A stretch of 64,000 nucleotides of DNA from Ferruginibacter sp. (GTDB lineage: Bacteria > Bacteroidota > Bacteroidia > Chitinophagales > Chitinophagaceae). Positions within the stretch are counted from its first letter, which is position 1; every line of letters starts with the position of its first letter. This document shows, piece by piece, positions 19,046-28,861 of the stretch. The stretch is taken from the NCBI GenBank assembly GCA_025359625.1, contig JANYFT010000365.1, positions 23,042 through 87,041 of the forward strand, written 5' to 3'. The notes under the pieces are model-generated. The model saw nothing but the letters and a program-made list of their open reading frames with translations, did no database searches and had not been told where the DNA came from. The translations under genes and the position numbers were made by a program.

Positions 19046-20953
19046 CTATTTTGCCTTCTTTAGATATTTATCTAAAAAAATTTCCATAGCACCATAAAAA
19101 TCAAAACGGTTGTTTTGATTGTGAAAGCCATGGCCTTCATCACTCTTAACCATATATTCTACCTGTATGCCCCTAGCTTGCAAGGCTTTTACCATCTGGT
19201 CACTTTCATCTTTATTTACCCTGGGGTCGTTGGCACCCTGTGCTACAAACAGCGGTACTTTTATTTTATCGGCATGTAATACCGGAGAGGCTTCTGCCAG
19301 CAACACACTATCTTTTGCAGGATCTCCAACCATTTCATGAAACTGGTCAAGATAAGGTTTCCAATATGGAGGAATGGTGTTCATAAAAGTAAAGAGATTA
19401 CTTACACCTACATAGTCAACCGCACAGGCATATAACTCAGGTGTAAAGGTAACACCTGCCAGTGTTGCATAGCCTCCATAGCTGCCCCCGTAAATGGCTA
19501 CACGCTTTGGATCGGCAATACCATTTTTTATAAGATAGGCTACACCATCACTTATATCGTCCTGCATTTTTTTGCCCCATTCTTTAAACGAGGCTTGCCA
19601 AAACTTTTTTCCATAACCGGTGCTGCCGCGATAATTCATCTGCAATACGGCATAACCCCGGTTGGCTAAAAATTGTACTTCCGGATTGTAGCCCCATTCA
19701 TCCCTTGCCCATGGCCCGCCATGCGGATTGATGACCAACGGCAGGTTTGTCGCAACTACTCCATTTGGCAAGGTGAGGTAACCGTCAATAGGTAACCCAT
19801 CCCTTGACATATAGGTAACAGGCTTCATAAAAGCCAGTTCTTTTTCATGGAGCCATGGATAAGCGTCTGCTATTTTTGTGGTGGCCTTTGTGGCAAAATC
19901 ATAAGTATAATAAACGCCGGGTAAGCGATCATTACCAGTCCATACAATGGCTTTTTTTCTTTCATCATCATAAGAAGTAAAATCTACACGATAGTTATTG
20001 AACCTTACTTTTAACCCGTCACTGATTGCTTTACGGCGGGCATCAAAATAATATTCTGCCGCTTTTTTACCCGTCCACGTTACCCGGATCAGTTTTTGTT
20101 CTTTCTTATCATAATCAATACCATCAAGATCATACTCCTTGTTAGCATACAGTTCCTTTTCTTCCTTTTTATTTACAGGATCGTATAAAACCAATGCCAC
20201 TTTATCCCTGCCGATATTGCTTAAGGCATAGAAGTTTTTATTATTTGCATCAAAGGCCTGTGGACTAAACTGCTCTTTAAAATTGGTAGTTAATACTGTA
20301 GCAAAACTGTCTTTTTCAGCAGCACGGTATAAGTAAGTAATATTAACGCCATCTGTTTTAGTAGCCATTCTTATGGTGCCCTTATTATCAACATACCAGC
20401 TATCGTAATTATCTTTATTCTCATACACCAAAGTCAGTTCACCGGTTTCAATATTTATCAGGTAGGGATCAAAATATTCTTTGTTCCTTTTATTTAAATT
20501 GATCATTATTATTTTTTCTTTGCCGGCAATAAAATGAAGATCATCCAGCAAATCTGTGCGATAACCCGGAAAAGGTGTCAAAGCTTTTAAATTTCTGCCA
20601 TCTGTTTGAACTGCAAAAAGTTGAAAATTTTCGTCGCCCCCTACATCCTGCAGATAGAGGATATGATCCCCCTTCCAGAAATAACTGCTGATGCTTCGCA
20701 GCGTATCATTGGTAACCCTGACTGCTTTTGATTCGCCCACCTTTTGCACAAAAATGTTGATCTTTCCTTTATAGTCTGACCGGTATGAAAAATATTTACC
20801 ATTGGGAGAAATACGAAAACCTGATTTTTCGGGGTTTTTAAAAAAAGATTTCATGTCTATCAGCTTTGCAGGATTGGCTTTTGACTGCGGCCCCTGTGAA
20901 ATGGCCTGCACAACTATAACTGAGGCAAGTGTGAACAAAAGTAATTTTTTCAT
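19046..20953 (-). CDS. S9 family prolyl oligopeptidase-like peptidase (start set at MKKLLLFTLASVIVVQAIS)
   Basis: Beta-propeller region followed by alpha/beta hydrolase; VAIYGGSYGGYATLAG; GANDPRVNKDES; DEGHGF. Confidence 0.92.
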   Translation of the reverse strand: MKKLLLFTLASVIVVQAISQGPQSKANPAKLIDMKSFFKNPEKSGFRISPNGKYFSYRSDYKGKINIFVQKVGESKAVRVTNDTLRSISSYFWKGDHILYLQDVGGDENFQLFAVQTDGRNLKALTPFPGYRTDLLDDLHFIAGKEKIIMINLNKRNKEYFDPYLINIETGELTLVYENKDNYDSWYVDNKGTIRMATKTDGVNITYLYRAAEKDSFATVLTTNFKEQFSPQAFDANNKNFYALSNIGRDKVALVLYDPVNKKEEKELYANKEYDLDGIDYDKKEQKLIRVTWTGKKAAEYYFDARRKAISDGLKVRFNNYRVDFTSYDDERKKAIVWTGNDRLPGVYYTYDFATKATTKIADAYPWLHEKELAFMKPVTYMSRDGLPIDGYLTLPNGVVATNLPLVINPHGGPWARDEWGYNPEVQFLANRGYAVLQMNYRGSTGYGKKFWQASFKEWGKKMQDDISDGVAYLIKNGIADPKRVAIYGGSYGGYATLAGVTFTPELYACAVDYVGVSNLFTFMNTIPPYWKPYLDQFHEMVGDPAKDSVLLAEASPVLHADKIKVPLFVAQGANDPRVNKDESDQMVKALQARGIQVEYMVKSDEGHGFHNQNNRFDFYGAMEIFLDKYLKKAK

Positions 20954-21178
20954 CAGCGTTGTTTTGTTTGTTTTTGAAGGATGGTTTGGTAGGCCCGCTA
21001 CAAATATATACAAATTGGGTATGTGTTACAACCGCAGCGGCATGGGAATATTTTTCAAGATAGCTCATATTGCCATTGATACACCAGGTGAATATTATTT
21101 TTAGAGAGACACCCTCAGTGAAAAAAGGTTTTTATCTGGCGATGTAACTGAATTGCAGCACGGTGTTTTTTACATGAA

Positions 21179-21880
21179 CTATTCAACTGATTGATTGATC
21201 ATCCTTGTATTTCGATACACGCTAATACCTCCCATAACAATTAGGTACTGGGCAACACAATAAGTAAACATGATAAAAAAAACGGATTGTGAAAAAGAAT
21301 GATAAAATTTGTTGATAGCCAGCAGGGTATCAGACAATACAAAACTTGTAGCACCTGCAATAAATAGCAGGCCTGTTTTAAAATCTATTTTTTTAGATTG
21401 CCACAAAGCCATATTCATCATGGCGGCCAATACAATAGCATAAACGGTAACAGGAATTTTAAGATCACCCAATGATGGGTATAACTTGTACAATAAAATA
21501 AAAACATAAGCCACTACAGGCAACAATATTAGTAAATTCTGTTGCCGTATTTTTTTAGGTTGCGCCGAAAGCCTGCTAAAATAAAAGATGTAAAAGAGGT
21601 GGCCGCATAAAAAACTGGCCAACCCCAAAATAAAGAATACAGGGTAGCTATTTTCAAACATCAGCAATACATCGCCCAGCCAGCAAAACAATAAACCTGT
21701 TATTAACAACCGGCTGCTATTTGCTTTTGTGTGCAGTGTTTCATTTATAAACAAATATATAAGGCAGGGTATCAGCAATGGCTTTATAGCATAATGCAAA
21801 GCTGCTATATTAAAAGTATTAGTTACAATATCTATGATGCAAAGTATCCAAAAAGTGGAGGTAATTATTTTACTTTTCAT
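21179..21880 (-). CDS. YhhN-family (lysoplasmalogenase-like) membrane protein
   Basis: KPLLIPCLIYLF; LLFCWLGDVLLMF; FVLSDTLLAINKF; multi-TM. Confidence 0.75.
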   Translation of the reverse strand: MKSKIITSTFWILCIIDIVTNTFNIAALHYAIKPLLIPCLIYLFINETLHTKANSSRLLITGLLFCWLGDVLLMFENSYPVFFILGLASFLCGHLFYIFYFSRLSAQPKKIRQQNLLILLPVVAYVFILLYKLYPSLGDLKIPVTVYAIVLAAMMNMALWQSKKIDFKTGLLFIAGATSFVLSDTLLAINKFYHSFSQSVFFIMFTYCVAQYLIVMGGISVYRNTRMINQSVE

Positions 21881-22214
21881 ACCTACAAGATAGAAAGAAA
21901 AAAACTTGTAAAAAGTATTTTCATAGCTTTCTGATGCAAAACAAACCGTTCAATAATAATTTCTGCAATAGTTTGCCTATCGTACATCTGAACTTCACCG
22001 GCATCATTATTTTTCAATCTCTATAAAAAAATATTACAAAAACAGGCAAGTTTTTTATTTCTGTATTTTTCACAAATAATTATCCATCAAATAGGGAATT
22101 TAAAAGGGAACTTTTGTATTTTCCATATTCTATTACTTTATCTTACAAAAAGACTCCTTTTAAAAATTGCTTTAATGAGGAGCGGCCCTATAGCTTTTTA
22201 AAGCATCCTTTATT

Positions 22215-22222
22215 TACCTTTG
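22215..22222 (+). promoter_or_regulatory. Bacteroidota-type -7 element TACCTTTG upstream of the CHU-domain protein
   Basis: TAnnTTTG match 9 bp before ATG 22232. Confidence 0.45.
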
Positions 22223-22231
22223 ACGCATTAT

Positions 22232-24235
22232 ATGATTAAATGTAGGCTAGTTATTATTTTATGTATTTGTTTATTTGCAGTAAATGGATATGCTCAAACC
22301 TGCAATGGTTTGGGGCAAAATCCCGGTACGGCATTTCCAGTTTGTGGCACGTCTAGTTTTATACAGGGTTCAGTGCCCATTTGTGGAGGCAGGGCTGTTC
22401 CAGGGCCCTGTGGCAGCACCTTGTTAACAGATATAAATCCCTACTGGTACAAGTTTACTTGCTTTACATCAGGCACGCTGGCATTTGTTATATCGCCCAA
22501 TATAGCAAGTGATGATTATGACTGGCAACTGTTTGATGTTACCAACAAAAACCCGGGGAATGTGTACACGGATGCTTCTATGTTTGTAGCCTGCAACTGG
22601 AGTGGTGACCCTGGCAATACAGGTGCTAATAACATGGGTACATCTTTGCAAAGATGTGACGGACCAGGTGTACCGGTATTTAGTACTATGCCCACACTTG
22701 TTGCCGGACATCAATATATTTTATTGGTTAGCCATTTTTCAGGAGATTCTCAAAGTGGTTACAGATTAGTATTCGTAGGTGGAACGGCTAATATAACAGA
22801 CCCTGTAAAACCTCATCTGCTGGCTGCAAGGGCCGCCTGCGACGGCACTACAATTTCTGTTAAGCTTAATAAAAATATGAAGTGCAGCAGTGTGAATGCA
22901 GATGGCAGCGATTTTATTGTTACACCAGCCATTGCACCCATCATAGGTGCCATTGGAGTTGGTTGCACCAGCAGTTTCGATATGGATTCTGTTGTAATTA
23001 CGCTTGGTAGTGCGCTGCCACCCGGCAAATACAAGATTACCGTAAAACCGAATGATAATCTTTTAGATAACTGTAATAATTTTATCCCTTCGGAAGATAC
23101 TTTGGACGTTACTGTTTATCCGTTAATACCCACTCCAATGGGAAGCCTTAATCAATTTGGCTGTGCACCAGATGTTTTACAATTGCTTTTCAGAGATCCT
23201 ATCCGTTGTAGTTCTATTGCGGCAGACGGAAGTGATTTTATTGTAACAGGTAGTGCTGCTGTAACAGTTGCAGGCGCTGCAGGAATTTGCAATGCAGATG
23301 GGCTTACAACTATTATCCAGGTAAAATTGGCAGCGCCCATTCAACAGGCTGGTACTTTTAAAATTCAATTGGTAACAGGTTTGGATGGTAATACGATTAT
23401 TAACGAATGCGGGGTAGAAACCGCCACAGGTGGTAGTGTAAATTTTAATACAAAAGATACCGTGTCCGCAGTATTTGCATCCTCCATTCAATATGGATGT
23501 GCTGCAGACGTTATTGAATATACTCATGATGGTAATAATGGAGTAAATACCTGGCTATGGAATTTTGATAATACTGTTATGAGTACAGCAAAAGATACCA
23601 CGATTAATTATACTTTATTTGGACCAAAACAAGCCACGCTCATTGTAAGCAATGGCACTTGCAGGGATACCGCCACTGCTACCATTTTTTTAGACAATGC
23701 CATAAAAGCATTGTTTGAATCAACAGAAAATGTTTGTCCTGGCGACCCTGCAACATTTATTGATAAGAGCACCGGCAGCCTCAATAATTCCTGGGCATGG
23801 ACCTTTAATAACGGTAACGTAAGTACGCTACAGGCCCCGCCAAAACAATTTTACCCATCTTCCAATATTATTCATACTGTGCAGGTTCAGTTAATTGTTA
23901 CAAATAGTATTGGCTGCTCAGATACCGCCACCAAAAGTATTACGGTAGTTGGCAACTGTTTTATTGCTATCCCCAAAGGGTTTTCGCCAAACGGGGATGG
24001 ATTAAATGACTACCTGTACCCTACCAATGCCTATAAAGCAAAAGATCTGTTATTCAGGGTATATAACCGGGTGGGCCAGCAACTTTTTGAAACCCGTGAC
24101 TGGACAAATAAATGGGATGGCACTTATAAAGGAAGTCCTCAGGATCCCGGCACTTATGTATGGGTTTTGAATTATACCAATGTAGATACGGGTAAAAGGT
24201 TTGAATTAAAAGGCACAACGGTACTGATAAGGTAG
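22232..24235 (+). CDS. Secreted PKD-domain protein with gliding-motility-associated (T9SS type B-like) C-terminal domain
   Basis: Signal peptide; PKD-like WNFDN and WAWTFNNG segments; C-term IPKGFSPNGDGLNDYLYP...VYNRVGQQLFETRDWTNKWDGTYKG...GTYVWVLNY. Confidence 0.87.
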   Translation: MIKCRLVIILCICLFAVNGYAQTCNGLGQNPGTAFPVCGTSSFIQGSVPICGGRAVPGPCGSTLLTDINPYWYKFTCFTSGTLAFVISPNIASDDYDWQLFDVTNKNPGNVYTDASMFVACNWSGDPGNTGANNMGTSLQRCDGPGVPVFSTMPTLVAGHQYILLVSHFSGDSQSGYRLVFVGGTANITDPVKPHLLAARAACDGTTISVKLNKNMKCSSVNADGSDFIVTPAIAPIIGAIGVGCTSSFDMDSVVITLGSALPPGKYKITVKPNDNLLDNCNNFIPSEDTLDVTVYPLIPTPMGSLNQFGCAPDVLQLLFRDPIRCSSIAADGSDFIVTGSAAVTVAGAAGICNADGLTTIIQVKLAAPIQQAGTFKIQLVTGLDGNTIINECGVETATGGSVNFNTKDTVSAVFASSIQYGCAADVIEYTHDGNNGVNTWLWNFDNTVMSTAKDTTINYTLFGPKQATLIVSNGTCRDTATATIFLDNAIKALFESTENVCPGDPATFIDKSTGSLNNSWAWTFNNGNVSTLQAPPKQFYPSSNIIHTVQVQLIVTNSIGCSDTATKSITVVGNCFIAIPKGFSPNGDGLNDYLYPTNAYKAKDLLFRVYNRVGQQLFETRDWTNKWDGTYKGSPQDPGTYVWVLNYTNVDTGKRFELKGTTVLIR

Positions 24236-24293
24236 CAATAACTTCATTAAATTTTCCCGTTACAACTAATCAGATGGTTAACTGGGGGCATAG

Positions 24294-24335
24294 GCATATT
24301 AATATGCGACATTGGCACCGGGCAGCACTGGTGCC
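24294..24335. other. Palindrome GCATATTAATATGC followed by hairpin GGCACC...GGTGCC in a convergent intergenic region
   Basis: Perfect 14-bp palindrome 24294-24307; 6-bp stem 24314-24319/24330-24335. Confidence 0.55.
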
Positions 24336-24397
24336 GGTTACCACACAGGATAACTATGTTTCACTGAGATAGCAAATAGAATAAGCAAACCATATTT

Positions 24398-25324
24398 TCA
24401 GTATAAACCGGTAGCTACTCCAGTTTTGTTTCGCCAAAAATATGACTTCATTTTTTGCCCAAAATCCTGCATTTTCCTATTGGGTAAAAACAATCCGTAA
24501 GTCAAAACAAAAATAACTTCAAAACCGTATATCATTAAGAAAATATAGATGCAAACATGAAAAAGTATGCCTGCTACCAGTAAGGGTTTACGCATTTTTT
24601 TTATCCAAATCAGTAGGGGGAAAAGCAATTCAAAAAGCAGGGTACCGTAATTGCTTGCATAATCTAACCACCGCTGCTGAACAATGTATTTATTAAAAGG
24701 TGTGCCAATATATCTTTCCATTGACAAAGCATAATAAGTAGCCTCCCCATGCCACCAAACCGGTTCCATTATTTTTGCTAATCCCGATGAAAAATAAGCA
24801 ATGCAAAGCTGTAACATAATGGAAAGTGCAGCGAGGTTACTTAAAAGGTTTTGAAATTTTCTTTTATCATTATCCCTGTTTTTTTGTTTACACAAAACAA
24901 AATACTGGTACGAATTGGCAAAAATAAGATAGAACAATATCAGCTTTGCCAGTGCATCCCCCCCATTAACAAACGACGAATTCATTTTTTGCAAAGCACA
25001 CTGCAGGGCAAAAAGTAATAATGCAGTAAACCATCTGCCGGTGCCAGCCATGTTCAAAAAAATTACCGCAATATATGTTGCCATAAACCACAGATAATAA
25101 TTCTTTACCAGCAAAAAGCCTCCTGTAGGTAAACGGTTAATGAAATTATTTTTTGATACCACAAAACCTGAATGCCCATATAACAAATCCATGCTGCCCC
25201 AGTTGATACAGACCTCTTTTAATAACCAGCAACTGATGGCTACCCTTAAAAAAGCCAGGTAAAAACATTTATAGTTTTCCAGTTGCAGCCGATGCCAGTA
25301 ATATTTTATTTGCTGTTGTATCAT
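24398..25324 (-). CDS. HTTM-like (vitamin K-dependent carboxylase-related / SdpB-like) multi-TM protein
   Basis: FYLAFLRVAISCWLLKEV; SSFVNGGDALAKLILFYLIFANSYQYF; YFSSGLAKIMEPVWWHGEATYYALSMERY; ELLFPLLIWIKKMRKPLLVAGILFHVCIYIFLMI. Confidence 0.68.
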   Translation of the reverse strand: MIQQQIKYYWHRLQLENYKCFYLAFLRVAISCWLLKEVCINWGSMDLLYGHSGFVVSKNNFINRLPTGGFLLVKNYYLWFMATYIAVIFLNMAGTGRWFTALLLFALQCALQKMNSSFVNGGDALAKLILFYLIFANSYQYFVLCKQKNRDNDKRKFQNLLSNLAALSIMLQLCIAYFSSGLAKIMEPVWWHGEATYYALSMERYIGTPFNKYIVQQRWLDYASNYGTLLFELLFPLLIWIKKMRKPLLVAGILFHVCIYIFLMIYGFEVIFVLTYGLFLPNRKMQDFGQKMKSYFWRNKTGVATGLY

Positions 25325-25974
25325 TGACCAAAAGGCTTAAAGGGAGTTTCAAAAACAAGGGTTTCTTTTGACAATAAATTTGTATTGGACATTTGGTTAA
25401 AAGGGCGGGTTTTTTTTTCTGTAATTACAATTTTTAGTTCTTTATCAGTTGTATCAATCTGCCTTTGCTTTAAAACTATGATAGCATAATTTTTTAAAGT
25501 TGACAGGTAAGCATTATAATTTTTGTTGTATGTAAAAGCTGCTATTGCATTGGATATATACAAAGAATCTTTTGTTTCCGAAAGGCCTTCTGCCGGCTTC
25601 TTTTTATTTGACCAAATGGTAAGCTTAACATTTAGTACGTTATTATTTACAAGATGGTCAATAATATTTTCTCTTTGGTTAAATGGGGCATTATGTTGTT
25701 TTTGCAGCGAAATATTTTCCAGCACTTCTATTGTATCTGTCTTATCCGGCCTGGTGATATCCCTTACAATAAAATATAACCTGTCATTAAAAGTGCTGGG
25801 GGGTGTAAATAATCTCCAGGTAGTACCAAAAATATTTCTAAACCGTGGGGCCCTGCTTATTATAATTTTTTTTGCATGATTTGAAGGCATCGCCAAAATA
25901 AAAATACCTGCCCAATACAAAAAAAAAGTGCCAATGCACAGGTAAGATAATATTCTGTAGAAAGGATTTTTCAT
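25321..25974 (-). CDS. TM-anchored protein, SdpA/DUF5819-like
   Basis: N-terminal TM then FRNIFGTTWRLFTPPSTFNDRLYFIVRD; overlaps the downstream HTTM gene by 4 nt. Confidence 0.55.
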   Translation of the reverse strand: MKNPFYRILSYLCIGTFFLYWAGIFILAMPSNHAKKIIISRAPRFRNIFGTTWRLFTPPSTFNDRLYFIVRDITRPDKTDTIEVLENISLQKQHNAPFNQRENIIDHLVNNNVLNVKLTIWSNKKKPAEGLSETKDSLYISNAIAAFTYNKNYNAYLSTLKNYAIIVLKQRQIDTTDKELKIVITEKKTRPFNQMSNTNLLSKETLVFETPFKPFGQ

Positions 25975-26063
25975 GTGTAATGATCAATAAAAATATTTCA
26001 CTTAAAAAAAGATTTAGTAAATAATAAACATTACACTCCAATCAAATACATTGTCGAAAAAAA

Positions 26064-27191
26064 TCAAACCATTTCCAGCAGCAGTGCAACTACTGTATCT
26101 ACTTCGGCACTGGTATTGTGTTTACAAAAACTAAATCGAACTGTTACCTGATTAGGATTATTATTTACAGCCCTTATTACATGGCTTCCCTGGTCGGCGC
26201 CGCTGGTGCAGGCGCTGCCCCCGCTGGCGCAAATATTATGTATGTCCATATTAAAAAGCAACATCTCCGACTTCTCGGTTTTAGGAAAACTTACACTCAG
26301 TAAAGTGTATAAACTTTTACCAAATACGTCGCCGTTAAACCCTACACCCGAAATATACTTTTTCAGTTCATCATACATATACTTTTTAATTCCGCTAATA
26401 TAGGCACTGTCTTCCACATGAGCTGCTGTGGCCAATTCCAGCGCTTTGGCGAAACCTACAATTCCATATAAGTTTTCTGTGCCGGCACGCATGTTACGCT
26501 CCTGACCGCCGCCGTGTACAAATGGTTTTATGCGTACATTTTCATTGATATATAAAATGCCTGCACCCTTGGGTCCATGAAATTTATGAGCAGAGCCGGT
26601 AATAAAATGCACGGGTGTATTTCTAAGATCAAAAGGGAAATGGCCTACTGTTTGCACGGTATCACAGTGAAAAACAGCGTTGTAAATCTTGCATAAATTT
26701 CCAACAGCAACTATGTCCACAATATTGCCAATCTCGTTGTTGGCATGTAATAAGGTAACCAGTGTTTTTTCTTCGGCAGATGCCAGTAATTTCTCCAGGT
26801 TTTCAAGGTCGATATGACCGTTGTGTAATAGTTTTACATAGCTCACTTTCGCTGCATCAATACTATGTAAATAGTTCACGGTATGCAATGTTGCATGGTG
26901 TTCAATAGCCGAAGTAATGATATGTTTGCAACCAAGGTCTTTTACGGATGCAGTGATGGCAGTATTGCTGCTTTCTGTGCCACCGCTTGTAAAAAATATT
27001 TCTGCCGGATGTGCATTTAAAATTTTAGCCACCGTTTTTCTTGCTTGCTCAATAGCCATTTTTGTTTCACGGCCGTAAGAATAAATAGACGATGGATTAC
27101 CAAATTTTTCAGTAAGATAAGGCATCATGGCTTCCAGTATTAATGGGTCCAGTGATGTAGTTGCTGCGTTATCAAAATAAATTCTTTTCAT
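26064..27191 (-). CDS. Cysteine desulfurase (NifS/IscS class)
   Basis: MKRIYFDNAATTSLDP; FTSGGTESSNTAI; GSAHKFHGPKGAGILYI; ICASGGSACTSGADQGSHV. Confidence 0.93.
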   Translation of the reverse strand: MKRIYFDNAATTSLDPLILEAMMPYLTEKFGNPSSIYSYGRETKMAIEQARKTVAKILNAHPAEIFFTSGGTESSNTAITASVKDLGCKHIITSAIEHHATLHTVNYLHSIDAAKVSYVKLLHNGHIDLENLEKLLASAEEKTLVTLLHANNEIGNIVDIVAVGNLCKIYNAVFHCDTVQTVGHFPFDLRNTPVHFITGSAHKFHGPKGAGILYINENVRIKPFVHGGGQERNMRAGTENLYGIVGFAKALELATAAHVEDSAYISGIKKYMYDELKKYISGVGFNGDVFGKSLYTLLSVSFPKTEKSEMLLFNMDIHNICASGGSACTSGADQGSHVIRAVNNNPNQVTVRFSFCKHNTSAEVDTVVALLLEMV

Positions 27192-27335
27192 ATCCAATAG
27201 CTCCAAACTACCAGGCAGTTTGGATAGGGTATTTTTATTTAAAGTTATTTTCAATGTTGACTAGTAACCGGAATAATTTATTCCTACACAACTTCTTTTA
27301 AAAAGAGACCTGGTGCAATATCAGTTGAAGAACAT

Positions 27336-28715
27336 TTATATCACTTCGTGAATATCCTTCATTAATCTTTTAGCAATATTATCTGCAGTTGTTTCAAAAT
27401 TGCTTTCTGCATAAATTCGGATAATGGGTTCAGTATTACTGGTGCGGAGGTGTACCCAATCATTATCAAATTCTATCTTCAAACCATCTTCTGCATTGAT
27501 GGGATGATTTTTATATTTATCCTGTATCTTTTTAAAAACAGATTGTACATTGACGCCCTTTTCCAAAGTAATTTTATTTTTGCTGATGAAATACCCGGGG
27601 TATGTACTGCGTAACTGTTTTACACTTTTTTTACTATTTGCCAGGTGCGTTAAAAAAAGTGCAATGCCAATTAAAGCATCCCTGCCATAATGCAGATCGG
27701 GTACAATAATTCCGCCATTACCTTCGCCACCGATCACTGCATTTACTGCTTTCATTTTATTAACCACATTTACTTCTCCTACCGCACTGGGAAAGTATTC
27801 TCCGCCATGTTTAACCGTCACATCTTTCAGTGCTTTTGTAGAAGACATATTAGAGACCGTGTTGCCTTTCTTTCTGCTTAACACATAATCAGCTACCGCG
27901 ACCAAAGTATATTCTTCGCCAAACATGCTGCCATCTTCACAAACAAAACATAACCGGTCCACATCCGGATCAACGGCTATGCCAAGACTGGCATTTTGCT
28001 TAACCACTTCATTGCTTAGTTCGCTAAGATGTTCGGGTAAGGGTTCGGGGTTATGGGCAAACTTTCCATTTACTTCTCCATTCAATACAATAATATCCTT
28101 AACACCCAATGCTTTTAATAAGGCAGGTACTGCAATGGCGCCCGTGCTGTTTACAGCATCCAGTACTATTTTAAATTTCGCTTTTTTAATGGCAGCAACA
28201 TCTACCAACTCATAATTGATAACCGCATCAATATGTTTTTGTAAACTCAATTCATCAATGGTGGTATGGCCCAATTTATCTACGGGTACAAAATTAAAAT
28301 CTTCTGCGGCAGCAATTTTCAATACTTCCATTCCTTCTGCGGCATTAATAAATTCGCCTTTGCTATTCAATAGTTTTAATGCATTCCATTCTTTTGGATT
28401 ATGGCTTGCAGTTAGTACGATACCACCGGCTGCATTTTCAAAAACCACGGCCATTTCTACGGTAGGTGTTGTACTGTAATCCAAATCTACCACATCAAAA
28501 CCCAGTGCATTCAATGTACTGATCACCAGGCTTTTTACCATTGCACCACTTATTCTTCCGTCCCTGCCCAGCACAATCTTTCTATTGGCGCCTTCTCTCA
28601 TCAGCAGGGTGCCATAGGCTGCAGTAAATTTTACCACATCCAATGGTGTAAGGTTATCATTTGTTTTGCCCCCAATTGTACCCCTGATGCCTGATATGCT
28701 TTTTATTAATGCCAT
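27336..28715 (-). CDS. glmM: Phosphoglucosamine mutase / phosphohexomutase
   Basis: SGIRGTIGG; GGIVLTASHNPKEWNALK; VDPDVDRLCFV; GEGNGGIIVPDLHYGRDALIG; RTSNTEPIIRIYAE. Confidence 0.9.
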   Translation of the reverse strand: MALIKSISGIRGTIGGKTNDNLTPLDVVKFTAAYGTLLMREGANRKIVLGRDGRISGAMVKSLVISTLNALGFDVVDLDYSTTPTVEMAVVFENAAGGIVLTASHNPKEWNALKLLNSKGEFINAAEGMEVLKIAAAEDFNFVPVDKLGHTTIDELSLQKHIDAVINYELVDVAAIKKAKFKIVLDAVNSTGAIAVPALLKALGVKDIIVLNGEVNGKFAHNPEPLPEHLSELSNEVVKQNASLGIAVDPDVDRLCFVCEDGSMFGEEYTLVAVADYVLSRKKGNTVSNMSSTKALKDVTVKHGGEYFPSAVGEVNVVNKMKAVNAVIGGEGNGGIIVPDLHYGRDALIGIALFLTHLANSKKSVKQLRSTYPGYFISKNKITLEKGVNVQSVFKKIQDKYKNHPINAEDGLKIEFDNDWVHLRTSNTEPIIRIYAESNFETTADNIAKRLMKDIHEVI

Positions 28716-28861
28716 GGTCTGCAAAAAATTAGGTGAGGGGCAAAGATAAACAACCCTGCTTAAATGACCAGCATAGAAGTAGATTGGTATATTAATTCAC
28801 GAAAACGTTTGCAAATGAAAAGAAATGGCTGTAGAGATTTAAAAGTGTAGCCTGAAAATAT

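Noticed and set aside
20802-21104. 100-aa plus-strand ORF overlapping the S9 peptidase start
   Set aside because: Antisense to the signal peptide and upstream region; no family support.
22469-23527. Minus-strand ORFs (73-116 aa), some Cys-rich, inside the CHU/PKD gene
   Set aside because: Antisense to a well-supported coding sequence; Cys/Ser richness follows from codon complement.
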